From Komarekiella atlantica HA4396-MV6 (lineage in GTDB: Bacteria > Cyanobacteriota > Cyanobacteriia > Cyanobacteriales > Nostocaceae): 33,285 bases of DNA. Below the pieces are notes generated by a model. It saw only the letters and a list, made by a program, of their open reading frames with translations, was not told the DNA's origin and did not search any database. The stretch covers positions 1 to 33,285 of the forward strand of contig JAHHHK010000052.1 in NCBI GenBank assembly GCA_019359395.1, in the 5' to 3' direction. A program made the translations under genes and the position numbers. This document shows positions 24,115-32,700 of the stretch, one piece after another (position 1 is the stretch's first letter; the number at the start of each line of letters is the position of its first letter).

Positions 24115-27100
24115 ATGCCAAAACCAACTATTTTACTTGCACTCGATCCTCATAGTGCTGCTTTTTGTGCAGCCATTAAACAGCAACTACCAGAATTTCC
24201 AACCGCCCAAAGCTGTTTAATTCAAACTTATACCTTAACTTGGGACGGTCAAATTTTTGGCTTTAGTACTGAGTTAGATCAGTTTGCTGATCCGAGTTTT
24301 GATCTGGCGCAAACTCACGGTAAACAAGCTTATGTCTCCAAAATCCGTACCCAGTTCAGCAAAGCGACTAGCCAGATGCAGACTGCACTAATAGATTTAT
24401 TGAAAACGGCTAATCAATCTCCAGAAGCAATATCTGCTAAACGCCAAGGGGTAGAAATCAGCAGCACGCATCGAATATATCTCATGCTGTCAGCCAGCAA
24501 CTACTTTGCGAAGGGAGTAGTTTTCGACATAGTACGCTTGATTCGTTGGCTATTTTCTAAGTACTTTACAGATGTTCCTTACAGCTTAGAAGCTTTATTG
24601 CTACTACCAGGGTTATTTACCCAAGCCACAACTGCTGATTACGGTGCTGCTTACGCGCTTTTGAAAGAGTTAGATTACAAAATGACCAGTGGAGTTGCGA
24701 TCGCTGCTAGTCAAAAAATGCCACTTTTTGATAACTGCTGGCTGATGGACGAGCGAATTGGGGGACTGAAAGATAATTTGCCCAGTTATGCCGATGCTTT
24801 TGCAGGCTTTCTCACCGTGGAACCGGAAACCAGCGGCTTGTTGATTGGCACACAAAAAGTCCGGGGAAAAATTCCCGCCTACAGCGCTTTTGGCTACGCA
24901 GAACTGTTTTTTCCGGGAGAAACAACTATTAACCGATTGAGTGCTGCCTTAGCTGCCGATATCGTGATGGAGCAGTTTTTACCGAAGGCAGAATTCACTC
25001 CAGAGGCAATTCGCAAATGCCTGTTAGATGCCAAAGAATTTGTCCTCAGCGAAGATTTCAGTAATGCTTTTCTCCAATTAGAACGAGATAACGGCAAACC
25101 AGTTTGGCAAGATTTTAATCCGCGTCTTGAGATGGGTGCTGGTATGTCTCAGGAATATGGGATGGAATTGCAGCGTGCTTATCGGCAATTTGAAAATAAA
25201 GAGCTACTTTCCTATAAACGCACGCTGGAAAATTGTTGTAAACAATTACAGGCAACACTAACCACTTTCTTAGATCGCAGCATTAACCGCTATGCTGATG
25301 CTACACCTAGAGGCTTACATGAAGGGGTTAGGCTATTAAATATATTGACGTTTTTTTATTTGGAACTGCAAACGGATTCTGTTGGCGATCAATCCCAGAA
25401 TCTTGTTACAGAACTGCGTGCGGCTGAAGCATTTCTCGACTCTAGATTGCAGGTAACAATTGATAAAGAAACCACTCAAAAGCTGCTCAACCAAATTTTG
25501 TCCTTAAAATTGCGGCAGCAAGAATTACAAGATGCTTTAGCTGAAAGAAAGTCTGAAGAACAACTGCAAGAGTTACAAACAACTCAAAAACAGTTAGAAA
25601 TGGCGATCGCTGATTATCGCCAAGCGTTAAATGCAGAAATCGAACAAGCTCAAAAAATCCGTTTTATGGCGATCGCTCGCGCTCGTGAACAAGCAGAAGC
25701 AGCGATCGCCGTAGCTCAAAATCACCTAACTGCCATTGAAAGTCAACTTGAAACAGCCACAGTTCAACTAAGTGAACTGCTAGGAGAAGAAAACAAATTT
25801 CGCTCTCAGTATTTGATTATTTATCCTATTTTTCTATTTGCTATTTTATTAGGATTTTTAATTTTAATCGGAATTTTTAATCAATCAATATTATGGATAT
25901 TATTACAAAACTTTTGGGCTAACTTAGTTAGTTATCTGCTTTGGAATACGGTAACAATTCTCACTTATTTAGGAATCGTTTGGCTCAAGTACAGCACTAA
26001 CATTCGCGGTCGAATTGAAAAGGTTCAAAAACAAATTAAACGACTAGAAAGTACTGTTAAAGCAACTGTTGTAGAATTACGTCGTAGCTATAATGAAAAA
26101 TCAAAATTAGAATATGATTTATACGCCCAAAACCTTCGCATCGAGGCGTTAAATTATTTGATTAAAACAGCTAAACAAAGGGCTGAAACTTTACGTCAAT
26201 CTCTTGCCAACTTGTCTGAGATATACAATGATTTAGTTATTCAACGGGATCAAGCTACAAGGAATTTTTCCGAAATTCGACTCACAGTTCTGACTGATGC
26301 AGATATTGATGCTTATTACCAAAGTTTTCTGACAACACTCCCAACTGAGACATTCACTCAAGAACGAGTTAGCCGCTCTCAATCGTGGAAAATTCCTGCT
26401 GAAGTATTTAAGAACCAACTTATCCCCTTTGCTCGCCAGCAGTTCGAGCGATTGAGCAATTTGTCTATTGCGGAAGTATTAAAACAATCAGATTTAATTG
26501 CAGCAAACACTGTCAATTTGCGTTTAAATCAACTTTATGATAATGCTAACTTGTTGCTGCGACTTCAGGATATTGACACTAACTTAAACCCAACTTCTCA
26601 ACGGGAAATTACCCTTTGGGTGGGAGCAAAAGATAAAGAGCAAATTTTTGCGCTTTACAGTCGCTTTAGTCGCACTTTAACCGCCTTGATAGCTGAAGAT
26701 GAGCAGAGGTTATGTATTTTGACCCGTTCGTTGGGCTTTCCGGCTTATTTTCTCAGTCAAATTGAGTTTTATCGAGACTGCTATGAGCGGACTCAAAGTG
26801 AACAAATCGACGAAGACGAAAATATTCCAGATTTAATACCAGAGGAAATTGGCTCTGGTAGAGAATTAAAACTAGCTTATCAAACCCTGCTGTTAGCGAT
26901 CGCTCTTGGGTTGGTATCCCAAAATTCTCAAGGAGATTATCACTTCAACGGTCAGCCACTTGGTACAGACCGAGAACAAATTACCTTGGCTCTGGTAACT
27001 GAGTTTACCTTTGATGAACTATATGGACAGCTAAAGGAAAGCGTAGAAGCGATTGAACATGATTTAATTTACTTGAACTTACATAAATTAGAAACATCTG

Positions 27101-27171
27101 CAAAAAATTTAACTCGTTACGAACGTAAGCTTTTAGATCATCTACTCTCAGACTATAACCCTCTGAATTAG
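24115..27171 (+). CDS. Coiled-coil membrane protein with a degenerate tubulin-like N-terminal domain
   Basis: 1018 residues. No family name recognised, but residues 1-290 align by eye with the preceding tubulin-like protein: PTILLALDPHSAAF against PTVVIGLGGTGYEV; YLMLSASNYFAKGVVFDIVR against the GGTGSGT region; LEALLLLPGLF and YGAAYALLKELDY against GVFILPRVF and YGALKEIEHF; KVRGKIPAYSAFGYAELFFP against KVRGRNINYCSFGFATLTLP. The glycine loops are lost, so nucleotide binding is unlikely. Residues about 440-560 and 640-715 are strong coiled coils around two transmembrane helices (about 566-588 and 605-630), so both ends should face the cytoplasm. The last 300 residues are helical. Last gene of the vWA/tubulin-like operon. 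Confidence 0.8.
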   Translation: MPKPTILLALDPHSAAFCAAIKQQLPEFPTAQSCLIQTYTLTWDGQIFGFSTELDQFADPSFDLAQTHGKQAYVSKIRTQFSKATSQMQTALIDLLKTANQSPEAISAKRQGVEISSTHRIYLMLSASNYFAKGVVFDIVRLIRWLFSKYFTDVPYSLEALLLLPGLFTQATTADYGAAYALLKELDYKMTSGVAIAASQKMPLFDNCWLMDERIGGLKDNLPSYADAFAGFLTVEPETSGLLIGTQKVRGKIPAYSAFGYAELFFPGETTINRLSAALAADIVMEQFLPKAEFTPEAIRKCLLDAKEFVLSEDFSNAFLQLERDNGKPVWQDFNPRLEMGAGMSQEYGMELQRAYRQFENKELLSYKRTLENCCKQLQATLTTFLDRSINRYADATPRGLHEGVRLLNILTFFYLELQTDSVGDQSQNLVTELRAAEAFLDSRLQVTIDKETTQKLLNQILSLKLRQQELQDALAERKSEEQLQELQTTQKQLEMAIADYRQALNAEIEQAQKIRFMAIARAREQAEAAIAVAQNHLTAIESQLETATVQLSELLGEENKFRSQYLIIYPIFLFAILLGFLILIGIFNQSILWILLQNFWANLVSYLLWNTVTILTYLGIVWLKYSTNIRGRIEKVQKQIKRLESTVKATVVELRRSYNEKSKLEYDLYAQNLRIEALNYLIKTAKQRAETLRQSLANLSEIYNDLVIQRDQATRNFSEIRLTVLTDADIDAYYQSFLTTLPTETFTQERVSRSQSWKIPAEVFKNQLIPFARQQFERLSNLSIAEVLKQSDLIAANTVNLRLNQLYDNANLLLRLQDIDTNLNPTSQREITLWVGAKDKEQIFALYSRFSRTLTALIAEDEQRLCILTRSLGFPAYFLSQIEFYRDCYERTQSEQIDEDENIPDLIPEEIGSGRELKLAYQTLLLAIALGLVSQNSQGDYHFNGQPLGTDREQITLALVTEFTFDELYGQLKESVEAIEHDLIYLNLHKLETSAKNLTRYERKLLDHLLSDYNPLN

Positions 27172-27297
27172 TTCTTGAATGGTTAGCAAGTAACAGGTTT
27201 ATGTTTGAGTAGTAATATCTACCTTTTGCTCGTGTCAAAAACGTTCTTGTTTGGAAATTACTAGGATATTGGGTGATGCCTTAATCCGCCAAATTTT

Positions 27298-28845
27298 TCA
27301 AGAAAGCTTTGTGAGAAATCCTAAGAATCGTTTGGTTTTTGAGGTGAGGAGTGTGCGACGATAAGCATCTGCCGCTTTCTTAATAGCTTCAGCTTGAGTG
27401 GGATAAGGATGAATCACGCTACTGAGTTTGCTCAAACCTAGTTTACCAACAATTGCCGTAGTTACTTCTGAGATCATCTCACCTGCATGACTGGCGACAA
27501 TGGTTGCACCGATAATTTCATCAGACCCTTTTTTGTGGTGAATTTTGAGAAATCCTAACTCTTCACCGTCGGCGATCGCTCGGTCTACACTATTAAAAGG
27601 AATTGCGATCGTCGCTATATTAATACCCAACTTCTGCGCCTCGTGTTCATACATTCCCACATGGGCAATTTCGGGGTCGGTATAAGTTACCCACGGCATC
27701 ACTAGACTACTGAGTTTGGAGCGCCCCAAACCAAAGGGAGAAAATAGCGTATTTTTAATCACAATTCGCGCCGCCGCATCAGCAGCATGGGTAAACTTCC
27801 AATTCATGCAGATATCGCCAGCTGCATAAATCTTGGGATTTGTAGTTTGGAGATAATCATTTACCTTTACACCCTGGCGCTTATCGTATTCCACCCCCAC
27901 TGCTTCTAAATTTAGACCTTCTACATTCGGCGCACGTCCCGCACCTACTAAAATTTCATCTACTGTGACAGAATCTCGGCGACCATTAGAAGAAAAGTAA
28001 AGTCTTTTACCCTCGGTGACAGTTACCACTTCTTCTAACTGGCAATTCAGCACCACGCGAATTCCTTCGTGAATCAAGACCTTTTGGAGAATTTCAGCGG
28101 CGTCAGCATCTTCCTTATTTAAAAGGTGAGAACCACGATGGAAGAATACCACCTCACAACCCAAACGCCGGAAAGCTTGCGCCAATTCGCAACCAATCGG
28201 CCCACCACCAATCACCGCCAAACGTTCCGGTCGTTGAATCAGGGAAAAAACCGTCTCATTGGTCAGATAACCCGCCTTTTCAATTCCTGGTATCGAGAGT
28301 TGGGCGGCTCTGGCTCCAGTCGCAATTACAGCTTTTTTAAATCGGAGGGTTTTGTTGCCAACTTCCACGGTATTTTTACTTGCAAACCGACCGCTACCCA
28401 AGAAGACATCAACTCCTAGTTTCTGAAAGCGCTCAGCCGAATCATGATGGCTAATCCCAGACCTTACTCGCCGCATCCGTGCCATGACTGCGGGAAAATC
28501 AACATCAACATGTTGGGGAATGTTAACTCCAAACTCCTTGGCATTCCAGATTTCGCCAACTACGCGAGAGGAGCGGATAACAGTTTTAGATGGTACACAA
28601 CCAACATTCAAGCAATCTCCACCCATGAGATGCTTTTCAATCAAAGCTACTTTTAAACCCAAATCTAAGCCGGCTGCACCCGCCGCCACCACTAATCCCG
28701 CTGTACCAGCGCCAATTACTACCAAGTCATAAATATCAGCAGGTTCAGGATTAACCCAATTTGGGGGATGGACGTAGGACACTAACGTCTGGTTATACTC
28801 ATCCATTGGGCGAACTGTGACTCTCTCAAATTCTGAATTTGACAT
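27298..28845 (-). CDS. MerA-like FAD-dependent pyridine nucleotide-disulfide oxidoreductase
   Basis: 515 residues. A FAD-binding GxGxxG is in LVVIGAGTAGLVVA; the redox pair is C78/C83 in GGDCLNVGCVPSKT; an NAD(P)H fold is at AVIGGGPIGCELAQAF; the second FAD contact is IYAAGDI; the dimer-interface active site HPYPTQAEA supplies the catalytic His. It resembles mercuric reductase but lacks the N-terminal metal-binding domain and the C-terminal Cys pair of true MerA, so mercury reduction is doubtful. An extra 35-residue N-terminus (VRPMDEYNQTLVSYVHPPNW) matches cyanobacterial homologues. It follows two TVP38/TMEM64 genes on the same strand, a partnership I know from other cyanobacteria. SD GAGG is present. 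Confidence 0.92.
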   Translation of the reverse strand: MSNSEFERVTVRPMDEYNQTLVSYVHPPNWVNPEPADIYDLVVIGAGTAGLVVAAGAAGLDLGLKVALIEKHLMGGDCLNVGCVPSKTVIRSSRVVGEIWNAKEFGVNIPQHVDVDFPAVMARMRRVRSGISHHDSAERFQKLGVDVFLGSGRFASKNTVEVGNKTLRFKKAVIATGARAAQLSIPGIEKAGYLTNETVFSLIQRPERLAVIGGGPIGCELAQAFRRLGCEVVFFHRGSHLLNKEDADAAEILQKVLIHEGIRVVLNCQLEEVVTVTEGKRLYFSSNGRRDSVTVDEILVGAGRAPNVEGLNLEAVGVEYDKRQGVKVNDYLQTTNPKIYAAGDICMNWKFTHAADAAARIVIKNTLFSPFGLGRSKLSSLVMPWVTYTDPEIAHVGMYEHEAQKLGINIATIAIPFNSVDRAIADGEELGFLKIHHKKGSDEIIGATIVASHAGEMISEVTTAIVGKLGLSKLSSVIHPYPTQAEAIKKAADAYRRTLLTSKTKRFLGFLTKLS

Positions 28846-28878
28846 TGGTGATACCTCGTTGGAACTGGGGATTTGGGA

Positions 28879-28919
28879 GCCAGTCGCGTGCGGAGGCGTC
28901 CTCCGTTGAGCGAACTGGC
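28879..28919. repeat. Palindromic repeat with GGAGG...CCTCC core, copy 1
   Basis: GCCAGT (28879-28884) and ACTGGC (28914-28919) flank CGGAGG/CCTCCG (28891-28896 and 28900-28905) with a three-base loop. It lies between the MerA-like gene and the TVP38 gene upstream of it. A similar core recurs at 29969-30008. Confidence 0.55.
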
Positions 28920-29047
28920 GTGACTGAGAAGATTTCTTAATTCTTTGGCTGGGGTTTAGATTCGAGATTGTTTAATAAGAAATACAGCTTTTGAATTATT
29001 TTGTCAGTTCGATAATTGACAGACACTCTTCAAGTTGAGTTTATTTT

Positions 29048-29821
29048 TTAATTGTTAATCACTTCTTCTTCTAAAGCTTTCCGGGCAATACGGGTGACAT
29101 AAATGGTAACTGCAACTGTAGCAATAAAACCAATGAGTCGAATTGCCCATTGTAAAGTCGGGTTGGTAGATTGAGCCTCAGTTCCAATCATGGCAAGATT
29201 ACCAGCAAGAGAACCAATATAAACGTACATGATTGTTCCGGGAATCATGCCCAAAGAGCCAATAAAGTAGTCCTGGAGTGAAACACCTGTGATGCCAAAG
29301 GCATAGTTCAATAAATTGAAAGGAAATATGGGAGACAGTCGCGTTAACAGCACAATTTTTAATCCTGCTTTGCCAACAGCTTGGTCAATGGCGGCAAATT
29401 TTTTGTTATTTGCAATTTTACGTGCAACCCAGCCTCTTGCTAAATAACGCCCGACGAGAAAAGCCGCAGTAGCACCCAGAGTTGCACCAACAAATACATA
29501 GAGTGAACCCCAAACTACACCAAAGATAACACCAGCACCCAAAGTAAGGATGGAACCTGGTAAGAAAGCGACAGTGGCAATAATATAAAGTGCAATAAAG
29601 GCTAAAGCTCCTACTGCGCCAATGCTATTAATCCACTGCAAGGAGTTCCGTAAAATTGCTTGGGGATTGAAAGAATGTGTATTAATAGATTTCTCTGCCA
29701 GGGCAAAGTCTGTGTTACATAAAAAAGCTAAGCCAACTGCTAGCAATATTAATATACTTAGTCTAAAAAACTTTTGTGAGATTTTGGTATGAGGTTGGTT
29801 GCTCATAATTTGATTTTTCAT
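29048..29821 (-). CDS. TVP38/TMEM64 (DedA-superfamily) membrane protein, copy 2
   Basis: 257 residues with about six hydrophobic segments. The VTT/SNARE-associated Golgi domain is clear: FLPGSILTLGAGVIFGVVWG, GATLGATAAFLVGRYLARGW, LLTRLSPIFPFNLLNYAFGI and GSLGMIPGTIMYVYIGSLAG. Conserved features are the F/Y-LPG-S start, the GRYLARxW Arg, the RLSPxxPFNLLNY re-entrant loop and the IPGT. Family members include membrane lipid scramblase-like proteins and transporters of unclear substrate. It is strongly similar to the neighbour at 30207 (most of the central 130 residues match), so the two are tandem duplicates. It precedes the MerA-like gene on the same strand. Confidence 0.92.
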   Translation of the reverse strand: MKNQIMSNQPHTKISQKFFRLSILILLAVGLAFLCNTDFALAEKSINTHSFNPQAILRNSLQWINSIGAVGALAFIALYIIATVAFLPGSILTLGAGVIFGVVWGSLYVFVGATLGATAAFLVGRYLARGWVARKIANNKKFAAIDQAVGKAGLKIVLLTRLSPIFPFNLLNYAFGITGVSLQDYFIGSLGMIPGTIMYVYIGSLAGNLAMIGTEAQSTNPTLQWAIRLIGFIATVAVTIYVTRIARKALEEEVINN

Positions 29822-30206
29822 AAGTTGTAGAAGTGATAGATATTTTGAAGTGTTTTTGTTAGAAATCTAGATTTTTGTCATTGTTTTCATACTTTATTTA
29901 GGAAATACTAGATTTCTTGTATGAATGTTTGAGAATAAGAATTTTAAGGTTCACGCAGAGGCGCAGCGAAAAGTTCTGAAGGAGGGTTTCCCTCCGCAGG
30001 AAACTTTTCAAGACAGAGGGGCAGAGAAAACAATAAGCTTATATATTTAGCAGTTAGAATTTGATTTATACAAGAGATCAACTAAATCAATCATTGTCGA
30101 TAAAATCTGGATAGAGCATTAAGAGTTTGATGAAAACACGATAATTGTAGACTTTCGTGGTTATTGATACTAGTAAAAACAGTAAGTGATTGATAATCTT
30201 TTTAAA
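29822..30206. other. Gap between the two TVP38/TMEM64 genes
   Basis: 385 bases. It contains the palindromic repeat at 29969-30008 set inside a GTTCACGCAGAGGCGCAG / GACAGAGGGGCAGAGAA repeat that is common in cyanobacterial intergenic DNA. Otherwise AT-rich, no gene. Confidence 0.5.
29969..30008. repeat. Palindromic repeat with GGAGG...CCTCC core, copy 2
   Basis: AAAAGTT (29969-29975) and AACTTTT (30002-30008) flank a perfect GGAGGG-TTT-CCCTCC hairpin (29981-29995). The same core with different outer arms occurs at 28879-28919. Confidence 0.55.
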
Positions 30207-30953
30207 CTAATTGTTATTGTTTGGATCATTGGTGATTTCTGCTGTTGCTACACTTTGAGCTAGAGCTTTTTGAGCAACTTTTGTGACATATATGGTTACT
30301 GCAACAGTAGCAATTAACCCAACCAGTTGTATCGTCCATTGCCAGATTTGAGTTTCTGGAGTGGTTGGCTGATGAGGTATGTTAATTACGGCAAGATTAC
30401 CAGCTAGGGAACCGATGTAAACGTACATTACTGTACCTGGAATGATGCCGATGGAACCTAAGATATAGTCTTTGAGAGAAACTTGTGTTACTCCAAAAGC
30501 ATAATTTAATAAATTGAACGGAAAAATGGGGGATAAACGAGTCAATAGCACAATTTTCCATCCTTCTTTAGCAACTGCTAGATCAATTGCTTTAAATTTA
30601 GGATGTTTGTCCATCATCTGGGTAATCCAATCCCGCGACAGGTAGCGTCCAATGAGAAAAGCAAAGGTCGCTCCAACTGTTGCAGCAATTAACACATAGA
30701 CTGACCCCCAAAATACGCCAAATAGGCAACCACCTTTGAGAGTTAGAAGAGAACCTGGTACAAACAGTAATGTTGCCAAGTTATAAATTGCTATGTATGC
30801 TATTGGCCCCAAGAGGCCAAGACTATCAACCCAAATGATTGAGGTCTGCAAAAGTGCCTGAATGTTAAACTGTTTGGCAACAATTATTAGAGTAGTTACT
30901 AAGCAACTTAACAGTAACAGTTTGAGTTGGAAATTAAATGTGCGCTTGCTCAT
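30207..30953 (-). CDS. TVP38/TMEM64 (DedA-superfamily) membrane protein, copy 1
   Basis: About 248 residues from the ATG at 30953 (MSKRTFNFQLKLLLL), which gives a usual short basic start before the first membrane segment. A longer frame from GTG at 31010 exists but its first 19 residues are not family-like and its ribosome site is too close. Conserved blocks are FVPGSLLTLKGGCLFGVFWG, GATVGATFAFLIGRYLSRDW, LLTRLSPIFPFNLLNYAFGV and GSIGIIPGTVMYVYIGSLAG. It is a tandem paralogue of the gene at 29048. It has a Q-P-T-T-P linker before its last membrane helix and ends ITNDPNNNN. A 21-bp minisatellite lies directly upstream. Confidence 0.9.
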   Translation of the reverse strand: MSKRTFNFQLKLLLLSCLVTTLIIVAKQFNIQALLQTSIIWVDSLGLLGPIAYIAIYNLATLLFVPGSLLTLKGGCLFGVFWGSVYVLIAATVGATFAFLIGRYLSRDWITQMMDKHPKFKAIDLAVAKEGWKIVLLTRLSPIFPFNLLNYAFGVTQVSLKDYILGSIGIIPGTVMYVYIGSLAGNLAVINIPHQPTTPETQIWQWTIQLVGLIATVAVTIYVTKVAQKALAQSVATAEITNDPNNNN

Positions 30954-31036
30954 TTTTATAAATTCACTTAAGGAATTGGCAAACCTGTAGGGCAAAGCGC
31001 CAGACATCACCCTTGAATCTCGAATGTTGAAGTTAT

Positions 31037-31267
31037 GAACACGAAGTTCCGAGTTCTGAGCATAAAGTTCCGAGTTCTGAGCACGAAGTTCCGAGTTCTA
31101 GGCACGAAGTTCCGAGTTCTGAGCACGAAGTTCCGAGTTCTGAGCATAAAGTTCCGAGTTCTGAGCACGAAGTTCCGAGTTCTGAGCATAAAGTTCCGAG
31201 TTCTGAGCATAAAGTTCCGAGTTCCGAACACGAAGTTCCGAGTTCCGAACACAAAGTTCCAAGTTCT
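31037..31267. repeat. 21-bp tandem repeat (minisatellite), 11 copies
   Basis: Eleven 21-base units fill 231 bases, each built around AAGTTCCGAGTTCTGAGCA with a variable CAC/CAT-GA/AA junction, plus a decayed partial twelfth unit. Because 21 is a multiple of three, several frames stay open on both strands and encode seven-residue repeats (such as LRTRNFM); I treat these as by-products. It lies between the glycosyltransferase and the first TVP38 gene, both on the minus strand. Confidence 0.92.
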
Positions 31268-31296
31268 GAAGATAAACTACTTACATGAGAGACAGC

Positions 31297-32007
31297 TTAA
31301 ATTCTTCTAAATTTCTCCCGACGATACCAGCTATGAAGTCGTTTAGGTGAAACACCGAGTAGATAAGCAATGATGATTATTTGATTAAGTAACATAGTTT
31401 TAAAAACTCCCTTTTGCAACCACCTACGGGCTGAGGTGACAACTGGCACAGGAATAATTACAATTTTTCCAATGCATTTTAAACGACGCATGAGTTCAAA
31501 GTCTTCCATGATGGGTAATTCAGGAAATCTACCTATTTGCTGAAAGACTTCTTTTGTTAAAAAAATTGCTTGGTCGCCGTATGGCATTTGGCAGAAACGC
31601 GATCGCCAATTTACTCCCCACTCCACCCATCGTAAACTCAAAAGTGATGCATCAATCCGCAAGTTAAATGCACCAGCTACAGTCTGGGGTCGTTGTAGCG
31701 CTGTGCGAATCATGGCATCAAACTCAGCTGGTAAACGGGTATCTGCATGAAGAAAGAGTAGAATCTCGCCACTAGTAGCCATAGCACCCGCATTCATTTG
31801 AGCAGCACGACCAGGAGATGATGAAATAATTTTTACACCCAATGACTGCGCTATTTCTAGTGTGTTGTCTTGGGAACCACCATCTACTACAATCACTTCT
31901 ATATTTGTACTAGGTTGAATTGTTGTGATTGCTTCATTAATATTTCTCGCTTCATTTAACACTGGAATGATAATACAAATTTTGGCAGCGCCAATATTCT
32001 GACTCAT
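31297..32007 (-). CDS. Family 2 glycosyltransferase, TIGR04283-type
   Basis: 236 residues. GT-A fold: CIIIPVLNEARNINEAI opens it, VIVVDGGSQDNTLEIA binds the nucleotide, FLHADTRLP carries the DxD-like metal site, and MEDFELMRRLKCIGK is the ED acceptor motif. GRAAQMNAGAMATSGEILLF is characteristic of the family annotated as selenodomain- or arsenosugar-associated transferase (TIGR04283), as I recall it. A hydrophobic C-terminal segment (MLLNQIIIIAYLLGV) may tether it to the membrane. Donor and acceptor are unknown. No radical-SAM partner is in view. It is upstream of the TVP38 genes on the same strand, separated by the minisatellite. Confidence 0.88.
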   Translation of the reverse strand: MSQNIGAAKICIIIPVLNEARNINEAITTIQPSTNIEVIVVDGGSQDNTLEIAQSLGVKIISSSPGRAAQMNAGAMATSGEILLFLHADTRLPAEFDAMIRTALQRPQTVAGAFNLRIDASLLSLRWVEWGVNWRSRFCQMPYGDQAIFLTKEVFQQIGRFPELPIMEDFELMRRLKCIGKIVIIPVPVVTSARRWLQKGVFKTMLLNQIIIIAYLLGVSPKRLHSWYRREKFRRI

Positions 32008-32283
32008 GATTTCTGAATTTGCTGGTCTTGTTGTATTTGCTAGAAATAATTCGGTACAGCTATCATAGGGCTGCTCAGGATGAGTCGAGACGCTCTAGTG
32101 GTGATAATTAATACGTATAACCGCTTGAAATGTCTCAATGTACTAGATGCGGATGCTGAAGCGATCGTACTAACCTCCAAGGTGTTAATCTCCGCAAGAA
32201 TCAATTATCGCAAATAAAACCGCTCTTAGTACAATTATATTAACTAGCCCCAATAGCTACTTTGTCTACATATCAGGGAGAAA

Positions 32284-32700
32284 ATGCCAGCAAAAGATGT
32301 ATATCATGATGCAGTTAAAAATGCCTTAATTAAGGATGGTTGGATAATTACAGCTGATCCTTATCCGATTAAATATGAAGAAGTTAAACTGTTTGCTGAT
32401 CTCGCTGGTGAAAAAACCATTGCTGCGAGTAGAGAAGGAAAACAAATTGTTATTGAAATTAAAAGTTTTCTCAGCCGTTCTCCTATGCGTGATTTTGAAA
32501 CTGCATTAGGTCAGTATCTCATTTATAAAGCTCTACTTTCTCTTGAATATCCTGAACAGGAATTATATTTGGCAATAGGTGAAATAATTTATGAAGATTT
32601 CTTTCAAAAAGTGGCAATTCAATTAATTTTAGCAAAATATCAAATCTCACTATTAGTTTTTGATATGAATAAACAGGAGATTCTGAAATGGATAAGTTAA
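32284..32700 (+). CDS. xisH: XisH family protein (PD-(D/E)xK nuclease-like)
   Basis: 138 residues, full length. Named for the fdxN-element excision controlling factor XisH of Anabaena. The sequence MPAKDVYHDAVKNALIKDGW, then LFADLAG, IVIEIKSFLSRSPMRDFETA and LGQYLIYKALL gives a D...ExK pattern (Asp in FADL, E-x-K in IEIKS) with a following Gln, which is the PD-(D/E)xK nuclease active-site layout. In Anabaena XisH and XisI are needed with the recombinase XisF for excision during heterocyst development; no xisF is in this window, so this is an orphan pair. SD AGGGAG; it overlaps xisI by 13 bases. Confidence 0.93.
   Translation: MPAKDVYHDAVKNALIKDGWIITADPYPIKYEEVKLFADLAGEKTIAASREGKQIVIEIKSFLSRSPMRDFETALGQYLIYKALLSLEYPEQELYLAIGEIIYEDFFQKVAIQLILAKYQISLLVFDMNKQEILKWIS

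Noticed and set aside
27298-28845. True mercuric reductase
   Set aside because: No N-terminal metal-binding domain and no C-terminal Cys pair; only the disulfide-oxidoreductase core is present, and no merR/merT genes are near.
31007-31310. Three long frames with seven-residue repeats
   Set aside because: By-product of a 21-bp tandem repeat, whose period keeps frames open; no start signal or non-repeat domain.
32080-32217. Plus-strand 45-codon ORF (MSRDALVVIINTYNRLK...)
   Set aside because: Open and ATG-started but without a good ribosome site or a recognisable family; chance cannot be excluded.
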